Source: Cycloclasticus sp.
GTDB taxonomy: Bacteria; Pseudomonadota; Gammaproteobacteria; Methylococcales; Cycloclasticaceae
Direction: 5' to 3'
DNA: 64,000 nt
Assembly: GCA_002733135.1 (NCBI GenBank)
Contig: NVUJ01000006.1
Location: 24,280-88,279, forward strand
In this document: piece after piece, positions 17,854 through 26,566 of the stretch
How positions within the stretch are numbered: the stretch's first letter is position 1
Layout: each line of letters opens with the position of its first letter
Position numbers and translations under genes: made by a program
Notes under the pieces: generated by a model
What the model saw: only the letters and a program-made list of their open reading frames with translations
What the model was told of the DNA's origin: nothing
Database searches by the model: none

Positions 17854-18774
17854 TTACCTTTTTTTCTTCCAGTTAGCTTTTCGATTAGCTTTTTTTGCTT
17901 CTTTATCGGCAATCATTTTTTCTGTTTTAGCGATTTCAATTTCAACTGACGTTGGATTTTCTAAGGTGACATTTCCCAGTGTTCCATTACGATATTCGTG
18001 AATAAAAATAGCCGATGCTTTATTGAGGTTAACGCGTCCACCGCTGACTAATGCGCCGCGCTTGCGACCAATAGCTTCTAATAGAGCCGTTTCATCTCTC
18101 GGCAGTTCTTCTAATTCGTAACGTTGCATGAGCATATCGGGGTGGTGGCCTAAGAAATACTCAGCCGCGTAGTAGGCAATATCCTCGTAGTCTATGGCGG
18201 TGTCCTTAATAGCGCCTGTTACAGCTAGGCGGTAACCACTGTCTTTATTCTCAACCTTCGGCCAAAGTAGGCCGGGCGTATCAAATAAAATAATGTTGTT
18301 ACCTAAGTCTATACGTTGTTGAGTTTGCGTAACAGCAGGCTCATTACCTGTTTTAGCGATAGAACGACCAGAAAGTGTGTTGATTAAAGTAGATTTTCCC
18401 ACATTGGGAATGCCTGTAATTAGGCAAGTGATGGGCGATATTTTTGTACCTTTGTTAGGCACAAATTTACGGCACAGTGAAAAAATTTGTTTGCTTTTGT
18501 TGGGTAGGTGTAAATTTAACGCGAGCGTTTTTGTATTATTTTTTTGCTCAAGATACCTCTGCCACTCTTTGGTTTTATCTTCTTCCGCTAGATCCGTTTT
18601 GTTGAGTATCTTAATGCAAGGTTTATCGCCACGAATGCTGGCGAGCATTGGGTTTTCAGAACTGTAAGGAATTCTAGCGTCTAATACCTCGATAAACATG
18701 TCGACTTCAGGGAGGCGTTTTTTAATCTCCTTTTGGGCTTTGTGCATGTGCCCTGGGTACCAGTTGATGCTCAT
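17854..18774 (-). CDS. rbgA: Circularly permuted ribosome-assembly GTPase (RbgA/YlqF family)
   Basis: GTPase expected to act in large ribosomal subunit maturation. The G motifs come in permuted order: G4 ILNKTDLAEE first, then G1 GIPNVGKSTLIN, then G3 DTPGLLWP. ATG at 18774 gives the family N-terminus SINWYPGHMHKAQKEIK; an upstream in-frame TTG at 18816 would overlap slyX and adds residues the family lacks. About 306 residues, with a basic Lys/Arg tail likely to contact rRNA. Last gene of deaD-slyX-rbgA. Confidence 0.92.
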   Translation of the reverse strand: MSINWYPGHMHKAQKEIKKRLPEVDMFIEVLDARIPYSSENPMLASIRGDKPCIKILNKTDLAEEDKTKEWQRYLEQKNNTKTLALNLHLPNKSKQIFSLCRKFVPNKGTKISPITCLITGIPNVGKSTLINTLSGRSIAKTGNEPAVTQTQQRIDLGNNIILFDTPGLLWPKVENKDSGYRLAVTGAIKDTAIDYEDIAYYAAEYFLGHHPDMLMQRYELEELPRDETALLEAIGRKRGALVSGGRVNLNKASAIFIHEYRNGTLGNVTLENPTSVEIEIAKTEKMIADKEAKKANRKANWKKKR

Positions 18775-18790
18775 GTATTTAGTTGATGTG

Positions 18791-18997
18791 TTAATAATGC
18801 GGTGGAATGTCGTCAATAATAGACTGACTGTCTTTAGAGTCTTCCGACATGTCCTTGGTTGTTTCTGTGAGTTGTTTGAACTGTTTTTTTAATGCGTCAA
18901 TCTGGTCTTGCTGACGGCAGATAACACTATCCAGTTGTTGGATAGTGTCTTCCTGATATGCGACTTTAATCTCAAGTTCGGTAATTCTTTTATCCAT
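18791..18997 (-). CDS. slyX: SlyX family coiled-coil protein
   Basis: 68-residue protein that is almost entirely a coiled coil (ELEIKVAYQEDTIQQLDSVI, then QDQIDALKKQFKQL) and ends in DDIPPHY, the typical SlyX ending (PPHY). Function is unknown. Its start is two bases after the deaD stop, so it is likely co-translated with that gene. Confidence 0.92.
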   Translation of the reverse strand: MDKRITELEIKVAYQEDTIQQLDSVICRQQDQIDALKKQFKQLTETTKDMSEDSKDSQSIIDDIPPHY

Positions 18998-18998
18998 A

Positions 18999-20798
18999 TT
19001 AGTTTTTATACAGACTTGTTTTTTTCTTCTTAGGTTTTTTAGTATAGGTTTTTTTCTTACCTTTAGCTGGCTTTGCAGACGTTGTGGCTACTTTAGCCAC
19101 GTGGTCGGTATGCTCAATGTTTAAAGGTCGATTGCGCACACGAATTTTCTTCAGGCTTTGGAAAACTATCTTTGGCATGCCTACAGGTAATTCGATAAAG
19201 CTGTGGTCATCGCACAATTCAATATGACCAATATGTCTTGGTTCTACATCGGCTTCGTTAGCGATGGCGCCAACAATGTCTCCAGGCATCACGTTGTGAT
19301 TTTTGCCCACTTCAATTCGGTAGTTTTCTTTCGGAACGATGGGCTTTCCACGCTTGTTTTTAGGCGGGTCTTCTTTATCAGGCCTGAATGACTTGCTGCG
19401 CTTGTCGCCTCTGTCACCCCTTGCAGGCCTATCGTCGCGTTGGTATTTGTTTTCTTTTTTTGCGGATTTTTTAGATGATTCTTCAAGTTCAAGAGGTTTA
19501 TCCTTTTGAGCCAAATATGCTAATGCTCCTGCGAGTAGAATTGGGTCAGCATCGTGCTCATCTAAATAAGATTGAATAAGATGGTGGAAAAAATCTAATT
19601 TCTTATTAGCTAATATTTGCGTAAGGTTAGCTTTGAAATCGTCAGAACGTTTCTCGTTAACTTGTTGGCGAGTCGGAAGTTCCATCGGCGTAATGGGTTG
19701 CTTTGTAGCATTCTCAATAGCGCGTAATAAACGGCGTTCTCTAGGGGCTACAAACAAAATAGCTTTACCCGTTCTTCCGGCGCGCCCTGTGCGCCCAATA
19801 CGGTGAACGTAAGCCTCTGTATCGTAAGGGATGTCGTAGTTAATCACGTGGCTAATGCGCTTTACATCAATGCCTCGTGCGGCGACGTCTGTAGCAACCA
19901 AAATATCAATTTGTTTTTTCTTTAACTGAGTAATCGTGCGTTCGCGTAAAGCCTGCGTCATATCGCCATTAATCGCAGATGCAGAATAACCACGCGCTTC
20001 GAGTTTTTCTGCTAATTCAACGGTTGATGTTTTCGTGCGTACAAACATGATGATGCCGTCGAAATCTTCGACTTCTAAAATACGCGTAAGTGCATCCAGT
20101 TTGTGTAAGCCACTCACCAACCAAAAGCGTTGTTCAATGCTTTCAACTGTAGATGTTTTAGAGGCAATTTTAACGACCTTAGGGTTGTTTAAATATTTTT
20201 CAGCCACGCGGCGAATTGGTGCAGGCATGGTTGCAGAGAACAGAGCAACCTGACGTTGTTCTGGTGTTTGATCTAAAATCCACTCAACATCGTCGATAAA
20301 GCCCATGCGTAACATTTCATCGCCTTCGTCTAATACGATGGTTTGAAGGTTGTTGAGTTTGAGCGTTTTACGACGTAAATGGTCCATCACGCGACCTGGT
20401 GTGCCAACGACGACGTGAACGCCACGTTTTAACTGGCGTAATTGAGTGTCCATCGCTTGGCCGCCGTATATAGGCAATACATTAAAGCCTTTCATGCCGC
20501 TGGCGTACGTTTTAAATGCTTCAGCCACTTGAATAGCCAATTCACGTGTGGGTGCTAACACCAATACTTGAGGTTCGGTTATCTTCAAATCAATGTTGGA
20601 TAAAAGCGGTAGAGCAAACGCAGCCGTTTTACCGGTGCCGGTTTGCGCTGTGCCTATTAAATCCTCACCGTTTAATAGGTGAGGAATAGCTTCTGCTTGA
20701 ATTGGCGACGGTTGTTCGTAGCCGATGCGTTTTAGCGCGTCCATAACAGACGAAGACAGCGCTAAATCAGCGAAGCCTATGGTTGGTTGGGATGTCAT
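18999..20798 (-). CDS. deaD: ATP-dependent DEAD-box RNA helicase DeaD/CsdA with DEGD motif II
   Basis: Cold-shock RNA helicase acting in ribosome biogenesis and mRNA decay. 599 residues: Q motif (GYEQPSPIQ), motif I AQTGTGKT at 51-58, Ia APTREL, Ib GTPGR, motif III SAT, motif VI HRIGRTGRAGR, a charged linker, and the DbpA-type RNA-binding domain (YRIEVGKNHNVMPGDIVGAIANEADV). Motif II reads DEGD (157-160) rather than DEAD; codon 159 is GGC at 20322-20324. The 170-base upstream gap contains a short hairpin (AGCGGT/ACCGCT at 20896-20912), perhaps part of a cold-responsive leader. First gene of deaD-slyX-rbgA. Confidence 0.93.
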   Translation of the reverse strand: MTSQPTIGFADLALSSSVMDALKRIGYEQPSPIQAEAIPHLLNGEDLIGTAQTGTGKTAAFALPLLSNIDLKITEPQVLVLAPTRELAIQVAEAFKTYASGMKGFNVLPIYGGQAMDTQLRQLKRGVHVVVGTPGRVMDHLRRKTLKLNNLQTIVLDEGDEMLRMGFIDDVEWILDQTPEQRQVALFSATMPAPIRRVAEKYLNNPKVVKIASKTSTVESIEQRFWLVSGLHKLDALTRILEVEDFDGIIMFVRTKTSTVELAEKLEARGYSASAINGDMTQALRERTITQLKKKQIDILVATDVAARGIDVKRISHVINYDIPYDTEAYVHRIGRTGRAGRTGKAILFVAPRERRLLRAIENATKQPITPMELPTRQQVNEKRSDDFKANLTQILANKKLDFFHHLIQSYLDEHDADPILLAGALAYLAQKDKPLELEESSKKSAKKENKYQRDDRPARGDRGDKRSKSFRPDKEDPPKNKRGKPIVPKENYRIEVGKNHNVMPGDIVGAIANEADVEPRHIGHIELCDDHSFIELPVGMPKIVFQSLKKIRVRNRPLNIEHTDHVAKVATTSAKPAKGKKKTYTKKPKKKKTSLYKN

Positions 20799-20967
20799 TT
20801 AAGGGCCTTAACTTAAGAAGTGGTAATAGTGATAGGTTGTAAAACACCTATATTCCCTATTGGGAAAAGAGTCATTATACGCTGATATGGGTTGTAGCGG
20901 TGAATAACCGCTGCCCCAAATGAACCCGCTCATAAAACTGGAATTTAATCAGTTATTTGCACTCTAA

Positions 20968-21612
20968 ATGGATAGAATGAAATTTATGTATAAACACTAT
21001 GTTGATGTTCTTTTGAAAATGAAATCTTGTTCGGTAAATCGTATCTTTTTAGTATTAATCATACCCATTTTCTTATGGTTATCAGCCTGTGGTAGTCCAT
21101 TACCAAGAACTGAAGATATCACTAAATCTCCCTGGGAATCATTTAATCAAGCAATGGAAGCATACGATAAAGTCATTCTTAATCAAACAACCGTGAAAGA
21201 ATTGCGCCAATTAGGTTTTGACCCGTATTCAACGCCTAATGTAAAAATACTGTCTTATTTGGACGTTATCCAAAAGTTTATGCCCACTAACTCTGTCACA
21301 TTAGAGCAGCTGCCGTTAAGCGTGAGGAACTGTTTAGCTAAACAAGAAAAATGCATTGCATATGAGGCACACCCAGGCATCATAAAAAGAAAACGCGTGG
21401 GTAGTGTATTTAATGATTTGCTTGGGTTTAAACGTAAAACAATAGAAACTGGTTGGCGTTTTGATGCTCTAATCGTGTTAGATGAGGGTGTGGCTGTGTA
21501 TAAAATTTGGAGTGGCATTCCAATTATGGATTCAGAAAAATCACGTAAAAACCCACTAGGCCCTTTGCAAGGGTCTGGAGGCTCTTTAACGCGAGATGCG
21601 CTTGGGATTTGA
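20968..21612 (+). CDS. Putative lipoprotein, function unknown
   Basis: 214 residues from the first ATG, or 197 from an internal ATG at 21019, which gives a textbook lipoprotein signal peptide (SVNRIFLVLIIPIFLWLSAC, lipobox LSAC with Cys41 in the long numbering). The mature part has no motif I recognise. Segments such as ELRQLGFDPYSTPNVKILSY and GWRFDALIVLDEGVAVYKIWSGIP suggest a compact periplasmic domain anchored to a membrane. It stands alone just before the accessory island. Confidence 0.7.
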   Translation: MDRMKFMYKHYVDVLLKMKSCSVNRIFLVLIIPIFLWLSACGSPLPRTEDITKSPWESFNQAMEAYDKVILNQTTVKELRQLGFDPYSTPNVKILSYLDVIQKFMPTNSVTLEQLPLSVRNCLAKQEKCIAYEAHPGIIKRKRVGSVFNDLLGFKRKTIETGWRFDALIVLDEGVAVYKIWSGIPIMDSEKSRKNPLGPLQGSGGSLTRDALGI

Positions 21613-21623
21613 ATGAATGAAGG

Positions 21624-21641
21624 CCAACTGATATCAGTTGG
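21624..21641. repeat. Perfect 18-bp palindrome at the left edge of the accessory island
   Basis: CCAACTGATATCAGTTGG is fully self-complementary, twelve bases after the lipoprotein stop. There is no T run, so it is a poor terminator. It could be an operator, or a recombination or repeat remnant. Confidence 0.5.
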
Positions 21642-21846
21642 GGCGGCTGCTACCAATAAGTTCTTGTATCTACTTGAAATAAAAGACTAACTTTTAATCA
21701 TTCATTACTAGATACCCTCAAAAATACCCTTTCTTGCTTTTAAACTATGAATGGTAAGTGATACTTGTTTAGTGATACATTTATTGAAAGCATCCACGGC
21801 ACTTAAGTTAGTCGATTTACGGAATATCAACCAGAAGGGAGTGGTG

Positions 21847-22348
21847 ATGGCAGGGTTTAGTGAGTGGCAATGGGAGAAAATTAATAAAGAGTTTAGGTAT
21901 AACCCTAATCGTTATGGCATGCCTATAAAGCGTAAAGGGTCAGTAACAATTGCTTCATTCAATACTCTCAAGCTCGGTAGGGGGCAGGATGGTGTAAAAC
22001 ATTGGGGTCTTTTGAAGAACTTTGCTTCACGTTGCGATTTGCTAGCGCTTCAAGAGGTAATGGATGAATTGTCTGGCATTGGGCGGCTGCATAAATCTCT
22101 TGGTAGAAGTTTCAAACTCACTATTTCTGATACCACGGGTGCTTTTCCTGGTACTAGGGGGCTGCGTGAGCCGATTGGCTTTCATATACAAGCCATCACG
22201 AGTCAAATTAAAGGAGTTGGTGGCCGATCTTACCTATGATTGGTCTGTTGTAACAGCATCTAAAAAGAAAACTTTGTTGAGAAATGTTAAGGCGGATTTT
22301 TCTGACCATATGCCGATATGGGTGAGAGTACCAATCTCAGGATCTTAA
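21847..22348 (+). pseudogene. Truncated endonuclease/exonuclease/phosphatase-family gene
   Basis: The start (ATG 21847, AGAAGGGAG upstream) encodes the family N-terminus VTIASFNTLKLG and CDLLALQEVMD. The frame then closes at 22239 after GVGGRSYL. In another frame, LTYDWSVVTASKKKTLL and DFSDHMPIWVRV give the family C-terminus with its SDHMP catalytic histidine motif, ending at 22348. The central 100 or more residues expected between them are missing, so this is an internally deleted and frameshifted gene (DNase I-like fold). It marks the left side of the defence island. Confidence 0.78.
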
Positions 22349-22364
22349 TTCATATGAATATAAA

Positions 22365-22387
22365 ATTGCGGCGATAATCGCCGCAAT
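22365..22387. promoter_or_regulatory. Inverted repeat 1, candidate AbiEi operator
   Basis: Perfect inverted repeat ATTGCGGCGAT-A-ATCGCCGCAAT. It lies upstream of the candidate abiE promoter and shares the TGCGGC/GCCGCA arms with the repeat at 22441-22461. AbiEi antitoxins of other bacteria bind paired inverted repeats in their own promoter. Confidence 0.65.
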
Positions 22388-22395
22388 AAAGAATG

Positions 22396-22425
22396 TTGGT
22401 AAATAATCAAAAAACATGATAGTTT
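22396..22425 (+). promoter_or_regulatory. Candidate promoter of the abiE genes
   Basis: TTGGTA (-35 like) and TGATAGTTT (extended -10 like) with an 18-base spacer, placed between the two inverted repeats. Weak by consensus, but the location fits autoregulation. Confidence 0.4.
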
Positions 22426-22440
22426 AAGAATAACTATGAA

Positions 22441-22461
22441 ATGCGGCGCAATATGCCGCAT
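22441..22461. promoter_or_regulatory. Inverted repeat 2, candidate AbiEi operator
   Basis: ATGCGGC-N7-GCCGCAT, ending about 20 bases before the abiEi ATG. It shares its TGCGGC half-site with the repeat at 22365-22387. Confidence 0.62.
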
Positions 22462-22480
22462 ATAAGCTTAAAGGAAAATC

Positions 22481-23260
22481 ATGTCTGCGTTAACACCAAA
22501 GCAACAACTTGATGAGCTATTGCCTTATAACTTGATTACTACTAGAAAGTGGCTGGCATCTAAGGGAATGACGCGACACGCAATAGATAACGCGCTCAAA
22601 AGTAACAGGCTAAGATCGCTTGCAGTTGGAGTCTATACTCGCATGGAGTCACCACTTTCTTGGCAAAGTATAATATGTTCATTACAGTTGATGGTAGATC
22701 AAACCGTATATGTTGGTGGTCTGACTGCGTTACATCAGCAAGGCCTTGCTCAATATCTAAGTGGTACTTCAGTTACTACTATTCATCTTTATTCTGCGGG
22801 TAGGCTTCCTTCTTGGATAGAAAAAATAGAAAGCGATATACGGTTTATATGGCATAGCACTAAAACTTTATGGACAGAAAACCTGTTTACAGAGGAATCA
22901 TTCTCAAGAGAACTAGATTGGCACCAAAGTCTGCCAACTTTAAAAGTATCTTGCCCAGAAAAAGCATTTTTAGAAATGATGGCGGATGTGCCGAAGAACA
23001 TTAGTTTTGATCACGCTAATGAAATAATGCAAGGACTGACAAGTTTGTCTCCTAACAGGTTAGAAAAATTACTTAAAGGTTGTCGTAGTATAAAGTGTAA
23101 AAGGCTGTTTTTATGGTTTGCAGAAAAGCAAGGGTACGCATGGTTCAAAAGGTTGGATCTTTCAGGTGTGGACTTAGGCGTTGGTAACCGCGTTATAGCG
23201 AAAAGAGGGAAGCTTGATAAGAAATATTTAATAACGGTTCCAGAACACTTGTATGGATAG
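22481..23260 (+). CDS. abiEi: AbiEi-type antitoxin / autorepressor
   Basis: Antitoxin of the type IV AbiE toxin-antitoxin and phage-abortive system. 259 residues with an N-terminal winged-helix domain (LITTRKWLASKGMTRHAIDNALKSNRLRSLAVGVYTR) and the AbiEi body (VYVGGLTALHQQGLAQYL, the CPEKAFLEMMADVP segment). The start has AAAGGAA nine bases upstream. It overlaps abiEii by eight bases. Two inverted repeats upstream are candidate self-binding sites. Identification is by domain pattern plus its partner gene. Confidence 0.88.
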   Translation: MSALTPKQQLDELLPYNLITTRKWLASKGMTRHAIDNALKSNRLRSLAVGVYTRMESPLSWQSIICSLQLMVDQTVYVGGLTALHQQGLAQYLSGTSVTTIHLYSAGRLPSWIEKIESDIRFIWHSTKTLWTENLFTEESFSRELDWHQSLPTLKVSCPEKAFLEMMADVPKNISFDHANEIMQGLTSLSPNRLEKLLKGCRSIKCKRLFLWFAEKQGYAWFKRLDLSGVDLGVGNRVIAKRGKLDKKYLITVPEHLYG

Positions 23261-24179
23261 CGGTAATATTTATTACAAACAAGTTCAACTGCTTGTTCAG
23301 GTGCTCCCACTAGTTGCCGAAGAGAGCTGCTTTGCTTTGAAAGGGGGTACAGCTATAAACTTGTTTATACGTGAGTTACCACGGCTTTCAGTTGATATTG
23401 ATTTGGTCTATTTACCCATGCAAGATCGTAATGATGCAATAGCTGAGATTACAGCGGCATTAACGCGCATCAAACAACGTGTTCTTCAGGCGCTACTAAA
23501 ATCTAAGATAGTTGAAGCTTACAAAAATAAACCTGATGCTCTGCGATTAGTAGTTTCTCACAACAATGTACAAATAAAAATTGAACTCTCTCCCGTATTG
23601 CGTGGAACAGTATTTGAACCAGAATTGTTAAATGTTTGCACGAAAGTAGAAAATGAATTTGGTTATGCGGAGATTAACGTTGTTTCATTAGCCGATCTTT
23701 ATGCGGGCAAAATATGTGCGGCACTTGATAGACAACATCCACGTGATTTATTCGATGTTATGTGGCTGCTGAAGATGGAAGGTTTTACTGATGACGTTAG
23801 AAAAGCACTCATCGTCTACATTATTAGTCATCCTTCTCCAATAGTTGAATTACTTGATATTAGATACAAGGATATTGAGCAGATATATCAAGGTGAATTC
23901 CTGAATATGACAGAAATACCAGTATCGTTAGAAGAGCTGGAATCGACACGAGATGAATTAACTGAGCTTATCAGAACAACACTATCAGATGATGAAAAAC
24001 AGTTTTTGCTTTCATTTAAAAATATGGCTCCTCAATGGGGTTTATTAGGGCTTGAGGGCATTGAAAACCTGCCAGCCGTAAAATGGAAGCTGATAAACCT
24101 GCATAATATGTCCAAGGGTAAACATAAAGCGGCATACGAAAAGTTAGAACGTTGTTTATTAACAGGGAGTAATAACTAA
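23253..24179 (+). CDS. abiEii: AbiEii-type nucleotidyltransferase toxin
   Basis: Toxin of the AbiE pair, a nucleotidyltransferase-fold protein (DUF1814); related toxins modify tRNA acceptor ends or other nucleotides. 308 residues. Motif I FALKGGTAINLF with Gly31-Gly32 precedes the metal-binding Asp48 and Asp50 in LSVDIDLVYLP; DLYAGKICAALDRQHPRDLFDV is the second conserved block. All expected catalytic residues are present. It overlaps abiEi upstream, and its stop overlaps the hsdR start (TAATG), linking this toxin to a restriction system. Confidence 0.9.
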   Translation: MDSGNIYYKQVQLLVQVLPLVAEESCFALKGGTAINLFIRELPRLSVDIDLVYLPMQDRNDAIAEITAALTRIKQRVLQALLKSKIVEAYKNKPDALRLVVSHNNVQIKIELSPVLRGTVFEPELLNVCTKVENEFGYAEINVVSLADLYAGKICAALDRQHPRDLFDVMWLLKMEGFTDDVRKALIVYIISHPSPIVELLDIRYKDIEQIYQGEFLNMTEIPVSLEELESTRDELTELIRTTLSDDEKQFLLSFKNMAPQWGLLGLEGIENLPAVKWKLINLHNMSKGKHKAAYEKLERCLLTGSNN

Positions 24180-26560
24180 TGACATCTAAAAAAGATCTAT
24201 CTGAGAGGGATATTTGCACAAAATATATCCAGCCAGCACTAGTAAAAGCAGGCTGGGATACGCTCACTCAAATTCGTGAAGAAGTCTCTTTTACTGATGG
24301 GCGCATCTACGTTAAAGGCAACCTAACAAGCCGTGGCAAGCAAAAACGAGCGGATTATATTCTCTATTACAAACCCAATATTCCTATTGCCATTATTGAA
24401 GCTAAAAGCAATAAGCTCTCCGTGAATGCAGGCATACAGCAAGGTTTAAACTATGCTGAGATATTGGATATTCCATCCGTCTACAGCAGCAATGGTGATG
24501 GTTTTTATGAGCATGATCGCACTTGCACCGATGGTGAAATTGAAAAAGAATTCTCACTCGATGAATTCCCATCGCCAGAGGTATTGTGGCAACGCTATAA
24601 AAAATACAAAGGTATCGAAACACCAGAACAAGAGCGTATTTCTTCACAAGATTATTTCTTTGATGGTACAGATAGAAAACCGCGATACTATCAACAAATA
24701 GCCATTAACCGTGCAGTAGAAGCTATTGCAAAAGGGCAAGGACGTCTATTACTAACGATGGCAACAGGCACAGGTAAAACCTACACCGCCTTTCAGATCA
24801 TTCATCGTCTATGGAAAAGTAAGACTAAAAAACGCATCCTGTTTTTAGCGGATAGAAATGCCTTAATTGATCAAACAAAACGCGGTGATTTTCGTCATTT
24901 TAAAGACAAAATGACTGTTATCAAGAATAAGAACATTGATAAATCTTATGAAATTTATCTCGCCCTTTACCAGGGGCTAACCAACTATGATGAAGACAAA
25001 GATGCCTATCGTAAATTCAGCCCAGATTTCTTTGATCTCATCGTGATTGATGAGTGCCATCGTGGGAGTGCATCAGAAGACAGCGCATGGCGTGAAATTC
25101 TAAACTATTTTGGCAATGCCACGCATATTGGCCTAACCGCCACCCCTAAAGAAACAGAAACCATTTCAAGCACCGATTATTTCGGTGACCCTATCTATAC
25201 CTACTCACTAAAACAAGGCATACAAGACGGGTTCTTAGCGCCCTATAAAGTGCTAAGAATTGGTTTGAATGTCGATTTGGAAGGCTGGCGACCAGAACGA
25301 GGTAAAACAGACAAGGAAGGCCAGTTAGTTGATGACCGCATCTATAATCGTAAAGATTTTGATAAAAACCTCATCATAGATGAACGAACCCAAACCGTAG
25401 CCAGAAAAGTTACCGAATACCTCAAGAAAACCAACCGTTTTGATAAAACCATCATCTTCTGCACAGATATTGACCATGCCCAACGCATGAGAAGCGCCAT
25501 AGCCAATGAAAATAGCGATTTAATGGCCATCAACAGCAAATTTGTTATGCAAATTACAGGCGACAACGAAGAAGGCAAGCGAGAGCTAGACAACTTTACT
25601 AATCCCGAAGAAAAACACCCCGTAGTCGCCACCACTTCAAAATTAATGACCACAGGCATTGATGCACAAACCTGCAAAATTATTGTGCTCGATAGCAACA
25701 TCGCCTCCATGACAGAGTTCAAGCAAATCATCGGTCGCGGCACACGAATCAACGAAGAGTTTGGCAAATCATTCTTCACCATAATGGATTTTCGTAATGT
25801 AACCGACCTTTTCGCCGATCCTGATTTTGATGGCGACCCGGTAAGAGTAAAAGACATTGCTGAAGATGATGAAATCGAATCACCCGAAGATGAATTAGAA
25901 ACAGGCGACCCCATTATTGATGATGACGGTGAAGAAATCACCTTTGATCCGCCAGAACCACCGGAAATTATCGGTGGTGGCGATATTATCAGCGAGCCAA
26001 AAGCAAAGTATTACGTCAATGGTGTCAATGTTGCCATCCTCAATGAGCGCATTCAATATATGGATGGCAACGGAAAGTTGATTACAGGAAGTTTAAAAGA
26101 CTACACCAAACAGAAAGTGCGAGAGCAGTACCAATCATTAGATGACTTTATCAATAAATGGAATAACGCCGATAAAAAACAAGCGATTATTGATGAACTA
26201 ACAGAACAAGGCATTATCTTTGAAAACCTAAAAGAAGCGATCAGTAAGGATATGGACATCTTCGACCTCATCTGCCACACCGCCTTTGACCAACCGCCAC
26301 TTACTAGAGCAGAGCGCGTAAACAACGTCAAAAAACGAGACTACTTCACCCAATATGGCGAACAAGCCCGCAAAGTATTGGAAGCCCTGCTTGAAAAATA
26401 CGCCGATGAAGGCATAGAAAATATAGAAGACATAAAAATACTCAAAGTAAACCCATTTGATGACTTTGGTACACCGATGGAAATTATCAGCTTGTTTGGT
26501 GGTAAGAAACAATATCTTCAGGCTATTACTGAACTTGAAATGGAAATTTATGCAGCATAG
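24179..26560 (+). CDS. hsdR: Type I restriction endonuclease subunit R (EcoEI family)
   Basis: Motor and nuclease subunit of a type I restriction-modification complex: translocates DNA using ATP and cuts at a distance from unmethylated sites. 793 residues, typical of EcoEI-type HsdR. N-terminal PD-(D/E)XK nuclease with Asp59 and Glu74-x-Lys76 (RADYILYY, IAIIEAKS); Walker A ATGTGKT at 195-201; DECH at 291-294; LTATP motif III; helicase motif VI near IGRGTRIN; then an acidic linker and EcoEI-R C-terminal domain. It begins inside the abiEii stop. Codons are visibly richer in C-ending forms than in flanking backbone genes, suggesting transfer. Confidence 0.95.
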   Translation: MTSKKDLSERDICTKYIQPALVKAGWDTLTQIREEVSFTDGRIYVKGNLTSRGKQKRADYILYYKPNIPIAIIEAKSNKLSVNAGIQQGLNYAEILDIPSVYSSNGDGFYEHDRTCTDGEIEKEFSLDEFPSPEVLWQRYKKYKGIETPEQERISSQDYFFDGTDRKPRYYQQIAINRAVEAIAKGQGRLLLTMATGTGKTYTAFQIIHRLWKSKTKKRILFLADRNALIDQTKRGDFRHFKDKMTVIKNKNIDKSYEIYLALYQGLTNYDEDKDAYRKFSPDFFDLIVIDECHRGSASEDSAWREILNYFGNATHIGLTATPKETETISSTDYFGDPIYTYSLKQGIQDGFLAPYKVLRIGLNVDLEGWRPERGKTDKEGQLVDDRIYNRKDFDKNLIIDERTQTVARKVTEYLKKTNRFDKTIIFCTDIDHAQRMRSAIANENSDLMAINSKFVMQITGDNEEGKRELDNFTNPEEKHPVVATTSKLMTTGIDAQTCKIIVLDSNIASMTEFKQIIGRGTRINEEFGKSFFTIMDFRNVTDLFADPDFDGDPVRVKDIAEDDEIESPEDELETGDPIIDDDGEEITFDPPEPPEIIGGGDIISEPKAKYYVNGVNVAILNERIQYMDGNGKLITGSLKDYTKQKVREQYQSLDDFINKWNNADKKQAIIDELTEQGIIFENLKEAISKDMDIFDLICHTAFDQPPLTRAERVNNVKKRDYFTQYGEQARKVLEALLEKYADEGIENIEDIKILKVNPFDDFGTPMEIISLFGGKKQYLQAITELEMEIYAA

Positions 26561-26566
26561 TAAAAG

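Noticed and set aside
21640-21660. GGCGGC stretch considered as an attachment-site copy of the ssrA 3' end
   Set aside because: Only a six-base match to the tmRNA end; no extended identity.
23633-23645. TTTGCACGAAAG match to the MITE-like repeat end inside abiEii
   Set aside because: Single 12-base match within a conserved coding region with no inverted partner; chance similarity.
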